This document shows positions 52,313 to 60,756 of a stretch of DNA of 64,000 nucleotides, one piece after another (position 1 is the stretch's first letter; each line of letters starts with the position of its first letter). The DNA comes from CBDAPX01 sp965198725 (GTDB lineage: Bacteria; Pseudomonadota; Alphaproteobacteria; Rhodobacterales; Rhodobacteraceae): assembly GCA_965198725.1 (NCBI GenBank), contig CBDAPX010000001.1, positions 186,001 to 250,000 of the forward strand. Direction: 5' to 3'. The position numbers and the translations under genes were made by a program. The notes beneath the pieces are model-generated. The model was given only the letters and a program-made list of their open reading frames with translations, searched no databases and was not told the origin of the DNA.

Positions 52313-52472
52313 CTACTTGAAACCAAAGGCAGGGTAGGCTGTATCCGTTCGTATAGCGCCCCGCGCATTAAATCATTTTTCAAGCCCTTTGAGATCCAAT
52401 GTCCTTCTCTGGGTGTGGCTAATTTTGCCACAGATCGCCTGCTGCCAGGCCTCGAAAAACTAGGAGATGACG

Positions 52473-52799
52473 ATGAATATGACCCGACAAGACCCCGCTT
52501 TGTCGCTTGGACAAGCTACTCAGTTCGCCCAATCTGCCTGGGCATCCGCGCGGGTGACCAAGCGTCTGGACAGCGAAATGGCCATGCTGTTGCGCAGCCA
52601 TCTGCATTTCGTCTTTGAAAGTGCGGCGGATTGGTTGGACCTGTCGGCCCGATTGAAAGACCATGGGTATTACCTGAAGCGTTACGGATCAGGCACGATG
52701 ATCTGCGATAGCCACAGCCATGTCGAAATTTGCCGTTGTGGTTTTTTGGGATATCCCACAGCGGAATTGTCCGAACGGTTCGGAAAACGTCCCGGCTGA
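52473..52799 (+). CDS. Small protein of unknown function
   Basis: A 108-residue protein that I do not recognise. The AGGAG ending at 52466 has proper six-base spacing to ATG 52473; the ATG at 52467 touches it. The composition is helical in the N-terminal half (ATQFAQSAWASARVTKRLDSEMAMLL). The C-terminal half carries CDSHSHVEICRCG, a His/Cys cluster that could bind a metal. It reads as a real gene because of the good ribosome-binding site and codon use. It converges with sbtB six bases away. Confidence 0.6.
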   Translation: MNMTRQDPALSLGQATQFAQSAWASARVTKRLDSEMAMLLRSHLHFVFESAADWLDLSARLKDHGYYLKRYGSGTMICDSHSHVEICRCGFLGYPTAELSERFGKRPG

Positions 52800-52805
52800 G
52801 CAGCC

Positions 52806-53117
52806 TTAAAACCGCTCGGCCCGCACAACTTCACAATCGGTGATGCACACAACGCCGATGTGGCGTTCAACGACCGAAAAAGCGGCTTCCAACAGGACGT
52901 CCAGCCGGTCCGGGCGGATGATGCAGACAACCTGCAACATGCCTGCCGCGCGCGACACCTGACCTTCGCGGGTCCATGGGCCGGACCGACCAGAGCCGCC
53001 GCGCACGGGCAAAATGGTATAGCCCGTCACGCCCGCCTCGGTCATAGCGTCGGTCAAACGGCTGGCCATAACCGCCTCGATCGTGATTTCGACACGTTTT
53101 GCCTGATGGGTTTGCAT
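52806..53117 (-). CDS. sbtB: PII-like regulator SbtB
   Basis: A 103-residue PII-superfamily protein. ATG 53117 follows GGAGGAGGATGAC. SbtB features: RVEITIEAVMASRLTDAMTEAGVTGYTILPVRGG, a short T-loop (GSGRSGPWTREGQVSR), and VVCIIRPDRLDVLLEAAFSVVERHIGVVCITDCEVVRAERF. In cyanobacteria SbtB binds adenine nucleotides including cAMP and gates SbtA. The gene is one base after the sbtA stop, so the pair is co-translated. Confidence 0.88.
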   Translation of the reverse strand: MQTHQAKRVEITIEAVMASRLTDAMTEAGVTGYTILPVRGGSGRSGPWTREGQVSRAAGMLQVVCIIRPDRLDVLLEAAFSVVERHIGVVCITDCEVVRAERF

Positions 53118-53118
53118 G

Positions 53119-54099
53119 TCATCCTCCTCCGGTGACAAAGCTGGCAATCGCAAGATAAAGCGGAATGCCGATGGTCAGGTTGAACGGAAAGGTCACACCC
53201 AAAGACAAGGTCAGGTATATAGACGGATCCGCCTCTGGCAACGCCACGCGCATGGCCGCCGGAACAGCGATATATGAGGCCGACGCCGACAACACCATAA
53301 AGAGCAGCACACTGCCGGTGTCCAAGCCAAGCAGCAAACCCGCGCACATACCCAGCAAGCTGCCGATCATCGGCATCAGAATGCCGAAGATGAGGATACC
53401 GGGCCGCATGACGGCCCCACCGTTGCGCAGACCCCGTCCTGCGACCAACCCCATATCCAACAGAAACAGGCACAGGACCCCTTGGAATGGCGCGACGATA
53501 AAGCTGTCAATTTCCGCCATACCATCCTCACCCGTGGCCCAACCGATAAAGAAAGAGCCGATGAGCAAGACGATGGACCCGTTCAAAAGGATCTCTCGCC
53601 AGAGGCCGCTGTCGACGTCACGTTTCGCCCCACCTCTTGAGATCAGCCAAAGTGCCGACAGGATGGCCGGAGCCTCCATCGCGGCGGCCACGGCCACCAT
53701 GTATCCGTCATATCCCAGCCCGGCAGTTTCCAAAACGGACGTTGCGGCCACGAATGTCACAATCGAAATCGACCCGTAATGCGCCGCAACCGCGGCAGCG
53801 TTCGTTCGGTCCAAACTGGTGAGGATGTTCAACAGGGCGAAGGCAAGGATCGGAATGCCGAAAGACAGGACGATGCCTGCAAGCAGCGACAGCGCCAATG
53901 TGCTGTCCACACCATGTGACGCAACACTGACGCCCCCTTTGAAGCCGATGGCGAACAAAAGGTAGATGGACAATGCCTTGGCTGCTGCCTCGGGGATACT
54001 GAGATCTGACCGGGCCATCGAGGCAGCGACCCCTAGCAGGAAAGACAAGATGATCGGCGACAAAAGATTGTCGGCTGCCAGTGCTAAGACTTGACCCAA
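53119..54099 (-). CDS. sbtA: Sodium-dependent bicarbonate transporter SbtA family permease
   Basis: A 326-residue inner-membrane protein with about ten helices, arranged as two inverted five-helix repeats. Family text: NLLSPIILSFLLGVAASMARSDLSIPEAAAKALSIYLLFAIGFKGGV, the conserved AAHYGSISIVTFVAATSVLE (sodium/bicarbonate pocket in SbtA), MEAPAILSALWL and the symmetry-related SASASYIAVPAAMRVALPEADPSIYLTLSLGVTFPFNLTIGIPLY. It imports bicarbonate with sodium. No carbonic anhydrase or RuBisCO gene is in the window, so it likely feeds anaplerotic carboxylation, which is inference. Confidence 0.9.
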   Translation of the reverse strand: MGQVLALAADNLLSPIILSFLLGVAASMARSDLSIPEAAAKALSIYLLFAIGFKGGVSVASHGVDSTLALSLLAGIVLSFGIPILAFALLNILTSLDRTNAAAVAAHYGSISIVTFVAATSVLETAGLGYDGYMVAVAAAMEAPAILSALWLISRGGAKRDVDSGLWREILLNGSIVLLIGSFFIGWATGEDGMAEIDSFIVAPFQGVLCLFLLDMGLVAGRGLRNGGAVMRPGILIFGILMPMIGSLLGMCAGLLLGLDTGSVLLFMVLSASASYIAVPAAMRVALPEADPSIYLTLSLGVTFPFNLTIGIPLYLAIASFVTGGG

Positions 54100-54350
54100 T
54101 TCGCACCCCCGATGCTCAGCGTTTCGAGGGTTCTAGTCTCTCTCACCTCTGTTCAACAGACGAAAATTGGCAAAAAGCCCTGTTTTTCTGCACAGCAGCA
54201 TAAAATTGGGATCAGAGATGCGCATTGGGGCGTTCAGATACCGATATTTGCAGGAAAATTGGATCGAGTTTCCGTTTGGTGTGAAACCTTTTGCAAACCT
54301 GTTGACGACATGGTCGGGCCAGGTGTGGGGCACCTTAATTCTGGTGAGCG
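54100..54350. other. Intergenic region between divergent sbtA and Hpt-like gene
   Basis: The largest gap in the window (251 bp). Short open frames exist but have no ribosome-binding sites or family resemblance. It is AT-richer than its surroundings and should hold the promoters of both divergent genes; no specific element could be assigned. Confidence 0.5.
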
Positions 54351-54734
54351 GTGGTGGAGAACGTCATAACTTTCAAAACGGATTCATCCGCAAGGGTGGA
54401 CTCTGACAAAATCGGGGCACTGTACCGGCAACTCGGCGAAGCTGCGGCAGAAGACGTTGTTTGCCGCGCGGTCGAAGAGTTGGCGATACGGTTGGCGAAA
54501 TGCGAAGCATTGTGGCGCGACGAAAAGGTGGCCGAGGTGCGAAAAGCGCTGCGCGGGATCGCGGCAATCGCCGATCAGATCGGGTTGCAAACGCTGGCAA
54601 ACGTGGCCAACGCCACAAACGGTGCCTTGCACCGACGGGATCATACGGCGGCCAGTGCAACCTTTGCCCGGTTGATCCGGGTTGGTGAAAAATCACTGAC
54701 GGCGGTTTGGGATTTGCAAGACTTGTCGGTCTGA
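54351..54734 (+). CDS. Hpt-like helical protein lacking the phospho-histidine
   Basis: A 127-residue, mostly helical protein from GTG 54351 (GTG 54354 also possible). The segment EVRKALRGIAAIADQIGLQTLANVANATNGAL has the shape of the histidine phosphotransfer (Hpt) motif H-x-L-K-G-x-x-x-x-x-G, but Lys stands where the His should be. It may be a pseudo-Hpt that binds receivers without phosphotransfer, or an unrelated helical protein. I see no other family. It is the first gene of a rightward run ahead of the aminopeptidase. Confidence 0.55.
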   Translation: MVENVITFKTDSSARVDSDKIGALYRQLGEAAAEDVVCRAVEELAIRLAKCEALWRDEKVAEVRKALRGIAAIADQIGLQTLANVANATNGALHRRDHTAASATFARLIRVGEKSLTAVWDLQDLSV

Positions 54735-54814
54735 TCTTTCAGCAGCGAACGCTTGCAGGTGCCGGGTAAGGAATTACTGTGTTTCGTGAGATCACTTTCA
54801 CGAAAGTCCACATT

Positions 54815-56197
54815 ATGCCCATGCGTTTTGCGTCCCCGTCGGACCCATCCTGCCCGATCCACGTTTTGACACCGGATGAAACGACCGCTTGGGTCGAAAC
54901 CCAGTCCGATCAAACGCGGGCTTGGATCTCGGCAAACGGGTTCACCGGCGCACGTGGTCAGGCGCTGATGGTGCCTGACACTGATGGCGGCCTGGGTTGC
55001 GCGGTTCTGGGGTACGGCACAGATGCCCAACGTGGGCGCAGCCGGTTTGCCGTTGCTGAGGGGGCCGCGAAATTGCCTGCAGGCACCTATTCGCTGGTCA
55101 CCTCGCTGCCAACCGACGTGCTAGAGGTTGAATGCCTTGGCTGGCTGCTGGGTGGTTACACGTTCAACCGATATAAGGACAGATGGTCAACGGACCGTTT
55201 GTTGATCGCGCCCGAAGGCATCGATGCCACGCGTGTCGAAGCCATCGCAACGGGTGAAAGCCTGACCCGCGATCTGATCAACACGCCGGCCTCGGACATG
55301 CTGCCCGACGCCTTGGCCGCGGCGGCATCGGAACTGGCATCTGAATTTGGCGCGGATATCACAATGATAGTCGGGTCAGAGCTGTTGGATTGGAACTTTC
55401 CAATGATCCACACGGTCGGGCGGGCATCCGCTACGCCGCCCCGGCTCATCGACATGCGATGGGGTACTGCGGGTCCAAAACTGACACTGGTCGGCAAAGG
55501 CGTGTGTTTCGACACCGGTGGTCTGAACATCAAACCCGGCGGTTCGATGGGTCTGATGAAAAAAGACATGGGCGGATCGGCAACGGTTTTGGGCCTCGCA
55601 CGCATGATCATGGCGTTGAACCTGCCGCTGCAGCTGCGGGTGTTGATCCCCGCCGTGGAAAACGCAATTTCTGGCAACGCTTTCCGACCGCAGGATATCC
55701 TGACATCGCGTAAGGGTCTGACGGTCGAGATTAACAATACCGATGCCGAAGGACGCCTTGTTCTCGCCGATGCGCTGGCCCTTGCAGACGAAGACCAACC
55801 CGACCTGATCATCTCAATGGCGACCTTGACCGGCGCGGCACGGGTGGCCGTGGGCCCCGATCTGGCACCGTTCTACACGGATGATGATACCACCGCTGCG
55901 GCCCTGTCCGCTGCGGGCATGCGCGTTGCTGACCCGGTCTGGCGCATGCCTTTTCATGCGCCTTATGAAGCGATGATTGAACCCGGGATCGCAGATCTGG
56001 ACAACGCCCCAAAAGGCGGATTTGCAGGCTCGATCACGGCGGCCCTGTTCCTGCGCCGTTTTGTCGAACATACCCAATACATACATTTTGACATCTACGG
56101 GTGGCAGCCGGCTTCTGCGCCAGCCCGCCCCAAGGGCGGCGTCGGCCAAGGCGCCAGAGCGATACTGCAAGCCTTGCCGGACCTTTTGGACCTATGA
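54815..56197 (+). CDS. Leucyl aminopeptidase family protein (M17)
   Basis: A 460-residue M17 metallo-aminopeptidase. Signature NTDAEGRL (about residues 310-317) supplies metal ligands and the carbonate-holding Arg; further ligands are in VGKGVCFDTGGLNIKPGGSMGLMKKDMGG (catalytic Lys pair, metal Asp). The C-terminal SITAALFLRRFV and FDIYGWQPASAPARPKGGVGQGARAI belong to the short-type cytosolic aminopeptidase group. ATG 54815 is used; an upstream GTG 54779 adds only a poor extension. It overlaps the NlpC/P60 gene by four bases. Confidence 0.92.
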   Translation: MPMRFASPSDPSCPIHVLTPDETTAWVETQSDQTRAWISANGFTGARGQALMVPDTDGGLGCAVLGYGTDAQRGRSRFAVAEGAAKLPAGTYSLVTSLPTDVLEVECLGWLLGGYTFNRYKDRWSTDRLLIAPEGIDATRVEAIATGESLTRDLINTPASDMLPDALAAAASELASEFGADITMIVGSELLDWNFPMIHTVGRASATPPRLIDMRWGTAGPKLTLVGKGVCFDTGGLNIKPGGSMGLMKKDMGGSATVLGLARMIMALNLPLQLRVLIPAVENAISGNAFRPQDILTSRKGLTVEINNTDAEGRLVLADALALADEDQPDLIISMATLTGAARVAVGPDLAPFYTDDDTTAAALSAAGMRVADPVWRMPFHAPYEAMIEPGIADLDNAPKGGFAGSITAALFLRRFVEHTQYIHFDIYGWQPASAPARPKGGVGQGARAILQALPDLLDL

Positions 56198-57027
56198 CCG
56201 ATCGACGGTTTCTGGCCAGCAACGGGCGCGTCGCCCTCATGGCTCTGAAAGGACAGGTATCCGCCGATCGTTTCACGGAAGGTACGCACCACAGCGTAAC
56301 GGACGTTTGGACCGATCTGTGCGCGCAACCCGGCGGGGCGCGGGACAAACACCTTTTGTTTGGTCACGCCTTTCTGGCGCTGGATGTCACGGAAGGCTGG
56401 GCCTTTGGCGTTGACTTGTCAGATGGTTATGTCGGGTACGTCCTGGCAAATGCTTTGGGTGCGCCGATAGAGCCGACACACCGGATCAAGGCACGCCAAT
56501 CGCATGTTTATTCAGCCGCGGACATTAAATCACCGGAACAAGCCGCACTGACATTCAATGCGCTGATCCATGTCGTGGCCGAAGGGGACGACTTTGTGCA
56601 GTTGGCCGGTGGAGGCTTTGTCCCGCGCCAGCATGTGTGTCCGCGCAATGCCCGAGAAGACGACTTTATCACCACAGCCGAGCTGTTTTTGGGCACCCCG
56701 TATCTGTGGGGTGGCAATACCGGCGCGGGCATCGATTGTTCTGGCCTTGTGCAAATGGCGATGTGGGCGGCCGGCCTGACCTGCCCGCGCGACAGCGATC
56801 TGCAGGCCGGGCTGGGTACGCCCGTGGCAATCGACGACCCGCTGCGACGCGGGGACATTGTGTGCTGGAAAGGTCACGTAGGATTGATGCGTGATGCGCA
56901 CAGCCTGATCCATGCCAATGCCCATCACATGGCCGTGGCCATCGAACCTTTTGCACAAGCCCGCAACCGCATCGCCCAAAAAGAATTTGGAGAGATCACG
57001 ACCATCCGCAGACTCGCCCCGGTTTAG
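56194..57027 (+). CDS. NlpC/P60 family peptidase
   Basis: A 277-residue cysteine peptidase of the type that cuts D-gamma-glutamyl-diaminopimelate bonds in murein peptides. Two SH3-like segments (about 20-140) precede the catalytic domain: LFLGTPYLWGGNTGAGIDCSGLVQMAMWAAGL with Cys in DCSG, and the His in GDIVCWKGHVGLM; the third residue is probably the His in LIHANAHHMAV. There is no signal peptide, so it acts in the cytosol on recycled murein peptides. Linked with the aminopeptidase by an ATGA overlap, the two could work in sequence. Confidence 0.9.
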   Translation: MTDRRFLASNGRVALMALKGQVSADRFTEGTHHSVTDVWTDLCAQPGGARDKHLLFGHAFLALDVTEGWAFGVDLSDGYVGYVLANALGAPIEPTHRIKARQSHVYSAADIKSPEQAALTFNALIHVVAEGDDFVQLAGGGFVPRQHVCPRNAREDDFITTAELFLGTPYLWGGNTGAGIDCSGLVQMAMWAAGLTCPRDSDLQAGLGTPVAIDDPLRRGDIVCWKGHVGLMRDAHSLIHANAHHMAVAIEPFAQARNRIAQKEFGEITTIRRLAPV

Positions 57028-57030
57028 ACC

Positions 57031-57375
57031 CTAGTCGACAACCCGGATCAATTTGCGCTCCAGCACGCGCAGAACGGTTTTCAGGTCGTGACCGCGTTTA
57101 AGGACCTGACCGTCCATCCCGACCACGGCGTATTGACCCTGGCGATTGCGCAGCTTCGGGTGTTTTTCAATCCGGTAGAGCGGTTGTTCCGCTGTCCGTC
57201 GAAACACGGAAAACACCGCCATATCGCGCAGCGTTGAAATGCCATAGTCGCGCCATTCGCCTGCAGCCACCATGCGGCCATATAAGGAAAGAATGACGCC
57301 AAGCTCGCGCCTATGGAACGACACTTGCGTTGGTGCGGGGCCCATCAACGATGAGCTGTGAGGATGAAACGTCAT
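57031..57375 (-). CDS. DUF2794 family protein
   Basis: A 114-residue alphaproteobacterial protein: VSFHRRELGVILSLYGRMVAAGEWRDYGI, then DMAVFSVFRRTAEQPLYRIEKHPKLRNRQGQYAVVGMDGQVLKRGHDL, the family core. Its function is not known. It is convergent with the NlpC/P60 gene and 30 bases downstream of paaX on the same strand. Confidence 0.85.
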   Translation of the reverse strand: MTFHPHSSSLMGPAPTQVSFHRRELGVILSLYGRMVAAGEWRDYGISTLRDMAVFSVFRRTAEQPLYRIEKHPKLRNRQGQYAVVGMDGQVLKRGHDLKTVLRVLERKLIRVVD

Positions 57376-57405
57376 ACTTCAGCCTTGCCGTATTTTTCCG
57401 GCAAA

Positions 57406-58176
57406 TCAAGCACCGCCTGACCGGAACCGCATAGCAAAACTAGCATCTGCTGCTGGCAAAGGCGTTGCGCCGTCGTCCGAAGCGTCCAGCCAGCCCTCGC
57501 TTTCGTCAATCAGCGTGGCATAGGCCGCCGCAACCGCCGCGCGCGGATCGGGTCCGTCCAGCAAGGCGGCAACGGGTTCCGGGTGGCGCAACACGATGCG
57601 GCGCCAGCGATGGATCAACAGGATGCGGGCGGCTGCTGCGTCCAATCCGGTCAAGGTCACTTTGCCAAGACTATCCAGATCCCGCCGCAACGACGCGACC
57701 GCCTCGGTGTATCCCGAAGACACGAGCGAAGCGCGATACGCGTCGCTGAGATGCTCTAACCGACCGGCCACCACGCAATGCGCCCCGTCCGGGATGGCGC
57801 CTGCGGGCAACAATTGTGGTTGCCGGCTGGTATCGATCACCAGCATCCACTCTGTTACCGGCTCGGTTTGCGGCGGTGCATAGATGCGGCGAGTGGCGGG
57901 GCCAAACCGTTCTTGACCGGACGCGCTCAGCCGGTAAAGGCTGAACCGGCCCTTCCTTTGCCGCTCTACCCAGCCATCCGTTGTCAGGCGCGAAAGCGCC
58001 GTGCGCAGCGCGCCGGCCTCAACCCCAACCCGGGCCAATAGCGGGTTCAATCGTGCCGTCGATATTTCGCCGCCCCGATGCTGAACCAAATCACCAAAAA
58101 CGGTGATGACCAACGACCAGACGCGCAGCCGGCCATCCGCATTCAAGGTGTTCAGTAAGGGCAAAATCGGGTCCAT
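57406..58176 (-). CDS. paaX: PaaX family transcriptional repressor
   Basis: A 256-residue PaaX: N-terminal winged helix (RVWSLVITVFGDLVQHRGGEISTARLNPLLARVGVEAGALRTALSRLTTDGWVERQRKGRFSLYRLS), central Cas2-like domain and C-terminal IHRWRRIVLRHPEPVAALL segment. In known systems PaaX represses phenylacetate genes until phenylacetyl-CoA binds. It is nine bases after paaZ on the same strand, so the two are co-transcribed. Confidence 0.9.
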   Translation of the reverse strand: MDPILPLLNTLNADGRLRVWSLVITVFGDLVQHRGGEISTARLNPLLARVGVEAGALRTALSRLTTDGWVERQRKGRFSLYRLSASGQERFGPATRRIYAPPQTEPVTEWMLVIDTSRQPQLLPAGAIPDGAHCVVAGRLEHLSDAYRASLVSSGYTEAVASLRRDLDSLGKVTLTGLDAAAARILLIHRWRRIVLRHPEPVAALLDGPDPRAAVAAAYATLIDESEGWLDASDDGATPLPAADASFAMRFRSGGA

Positions 58177-58185
58177 CGCCCGGGT

Positions 58186-60213
58186 TTAGCGTGTATAGGC
58201 CACCATGGTCAAAAGCTCATAGGTCGCAACCTGTTCCGCGTCCTGATTTGTTAGGGCAACCGCCCAAGCCACTTCACCATAGCTGCTGGTGCGGCGGGTT
58301 TTCCGCCGAACAGTCAGCTGCGCACGGAGGCTGTCACCGGGACTGACCGGTTTCTGAAAACTGAGGCCATTGAGACCGGTGTTGGCCAGAACCGGACCCG
58401 GGTCCGGCTGGACAAACAACCCGGCAGCAAAAGACAACAGCAGGTAACCGTGGGCCACACGCCCGGGAAAGAACGGGTTTGCCCGCGCGGCATCCTCATC
58501 CATGTGCGCATAAAACGTATCGCCGGTGAAATGCGCAAAGTGTTCGATGTCATCCAACGTGATCGTCCGGGCCGCAGTGTGCAGCGTTTCGCCAATCCCG
58601 AGCTCTTCGTAGGTTCGCTGAAACGGGTGGGCCTCTGTTTCAGAGGTCGCCGCACCCGTAATCCACCGGCCCGTCACGGCCCGGATCACGTCCGGGCTGC
58701 CTTGTACCGCGCTGCGCTGCATATAGTGCAGGATACCGCGCACGCCGCCCAATTCTTCGCCGCCACCGGCACGCCCCGGGCCGCCATGGACCATATGCGG
58801 CAACGGGGCGCCATGCCCGGTGGCCTCTGCCGTGTTGCTGGCGCCGGCCACATAAATCCGCCCGTGCCAAGGGGCCGATGCCAGAACGACATCGCGCGCA
58901 ATATCAGGATCATCGGTAAACAACGAGGACACCAACGACCCCCCGCCCCGGTTGGCCAAGGCCGCCGCATGGTGTCGGTCGTGGGCGGGCATGATCGTGG
59001 CCACGGGACCGAACGCCTCTTTTTCATGGACGGCGCGGGCCGCATCCGGGTTGTCGCAGCGCAACAGCGTTGGCGCCAGAAAAGCTCCGGTTTCTGGCGC
59101 GTCGACCAAATTGTCTGGCGCAGCACCCCCTGTGATCACCTGCGTCTCCGTTGTCAGGGCCGCCAGTGTTTCCAACACATCCGCTTTTTGCCCGGCGGAC
59201 ACCAACGCCCCCATCCGCACGTTGTCAGAGTTCGGGTTACCTACCGTGACCGAGGACAGGCGCGCGACGAGCGCTGCTGTGACATCCTAAATCGCGACAT
59301 CTGGCACGATGGTCCGCCGAATGGCCGTGCATTTCTGCCCGGCTTTTACCGTCATTTCCGCCGCAACCTCTTTGACAAACCGATCAAAAGCCGCGCTGTC
59401 CGGCACCACGTCTTCGCCCAAGATCGTCGCGTTCAAGCTGTCCTGTTCCGCGTGAAAGCGCACCGAGTTCCGAATAAGGTTCGGGTGCACGCGGAGAGCG
59501 TTTGCGGTCGCTGCCGAGCCGGTGAAACTCGCCACATCTTGCACGTCCAGATGGTCGAGCATGTCACCGACCCCGCCGATGACCAGCTGCACCGCACCAT
59601 CGGGCAAAATCCCGCTTTCGATGATCATGCGAAAGCAAGCCTCGGTCAGAAAACAGGTTTGCGTCGCGGGTTTTACAATGGCGGGCATCCCGGCGATCAA
59701 GGTCGGCGCCAGCTTTTCCAACATGCCCCAGACCGGGAAGTTGAATGCATTGATGTGCACCGCGACACCAGTCATCGGCAGACAAATGTGCTGACCCACA
59801 AAACTGCCACTGCGCGACAGCTGTTCGATATCGCCATCGACATACACCTGACCATCCGGCATTTCCCGACGCGCCTTGGATGCGATCACCCGCATCGTTC
59901 CGATACCGCCGTCAATATCAATCGCCCCATCCCGCCGCGTCGCGCCAGTCAGCGGGTTCAGGGCATAAAGCGCCTCTTTGCGATCATCGAGGTACTGGGC
60001 CAGTGACTTGATCATCCGGGCCCGGTCGTGAAACCCCATCGCGCGCAACGCGGGACCGCCCACGTCACGGGCCCAGGCCAACATGGCGACCGCATCCGGC
60101 ACCGCACTGCCAATGCTGGCGATCTCTGATCCGTCGACCGGGCTGAGCAAGACACGCCGTGCCGCCCCGCCATCCTGCCGGATCCCGCGCGCATATCCTT
60201 GTGGTGTCAGCAT
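58186..60213 (-). pseudogene. paaZ: Bifunctional PaaZ with internal amber stop
   Basis: PaaZ normally has an aldehyde dehydrogenase domain and a MaoC-like hydratase domain that together open oxepin-CoA and oxidise the resulting semialdehyde. The frame from ATG 60213 (SD GGGGAGGA) contains VHINAFNFPVWGMLEKLAP, the base Glu region FHAEQDSLNATILG and the Cys in KAGQKCTAIRRTIVPDVAI, then meets TAG at 59289-59287 (codon 309). The same frame continues without interruption as DVTAALVARLSSVTVG to the normal end: ALDH remainder and the MaoC domain (DDIEHFAHFTGDTFYAHMDEDAARANPFF). Total length (675) fits intact PaaZ, so this is a single nonsense codon, probably GAG or CAG to TAG. Confidence 0.85.
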
Positions 60214-60275
60214 CCCATCCTCCCCGGATCATTTGTGCGTATCTTATGGACCAGCGCGCGGAAATCAACACTCTT

Positions 60276-60290
60276 GACCGCACGGTCGGT
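60276..60290. promoter_or_regulatory. Candidate operator between paaZ and paaI
   Basis: GACCGCACGGTCGGT contains the inverted repeat ACCG-CA-CGGT in the 111-base gap between divergent paaZ and paaI. ACCGACC/GGTCGGT sequences are typical of TetR-family regulators of acyl-CoA and phenylacetate genes, so the TetR protein encoded at 63256 is the likeliest binder. The match is by pattern only. Confidence 0.45.
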
Positions 60291-60324
60291 TTTGTGCACT
60301 TTGCCCTTGAACAGGGAGGAGTTC

Positions 60325-60756
60325 ATGACACCGCAAGAGCGTGCAGAACGCAGCGCGTCGGCCATGTGGTCGACCGACGCCGCCTCACAATGGCTGGGCC
60401 TGCGGCTCGACTCTGTCGCGCCCGGCACGGCAACCCTGTCCATGGTGGTTGAGGCGCACCACCTCAATGGGCACGCCATTTGCCATGGCGGTTTCATTTT
60501 CACGCTGGCCGACAGCGCCTTTGCTTTTGCTTGCAACAGCTACAATCAGGTTACCGTCGCGCAGGAAAATTCGATCACGTTTCTGACCCCGGGCACAGCC
60601 GGCGAAACCCTAACCGCAACGGCAATAGAAGCTGCCCGCACAGGTCGGTCCGGTGTCTATGACGTGACGGTTACCGGTTCTGACGGGCGCAAAGTTGCGC
60701 TGTTTCGAGGCCTCAGCCGCACCATCCAAGGACATCATTTCGAGGAAACGACATGA
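60325..60756 (+). CDS. paaI: Hydroxyphenylacetyl-CoA thioesterase
   Basis: A 143-residue hot-dog fold thioesterase. ATG 60325 follows GGGAGGAG. The PaaI motif is visible as NGHAICHGGFIFTLADSAFAFACNSYN (the HGG loop and the catalytic Asp), followed by ENSITFLTPGTAGETLTATA. It rescues CoA from dead-end (hydroxy)phenylacetyl-CoA esters. The stop overlaps the thiolase start by four bases. Confidence 0.93.
   Translation: MTPQERAERSASAMWSTDAASQWLGLRLDSVAPGTATLSMVVEAHHLNGHAICHGGFIFTLADSAFAFACNSYNQVTVAQENSITFLTPGTAGETLTATAIEAARTGRSGVYDVTVTGSDGRKVALFRGLSRTIQGHHFEETT

Noticed and set aside
58450..60006. 518-residue plus-strand frame over the amber site of paaZ
   Set aside because: Considered as the real gene because paaZ is interrupted, but it has no recognisable domain while both paaZ halves are canonical.
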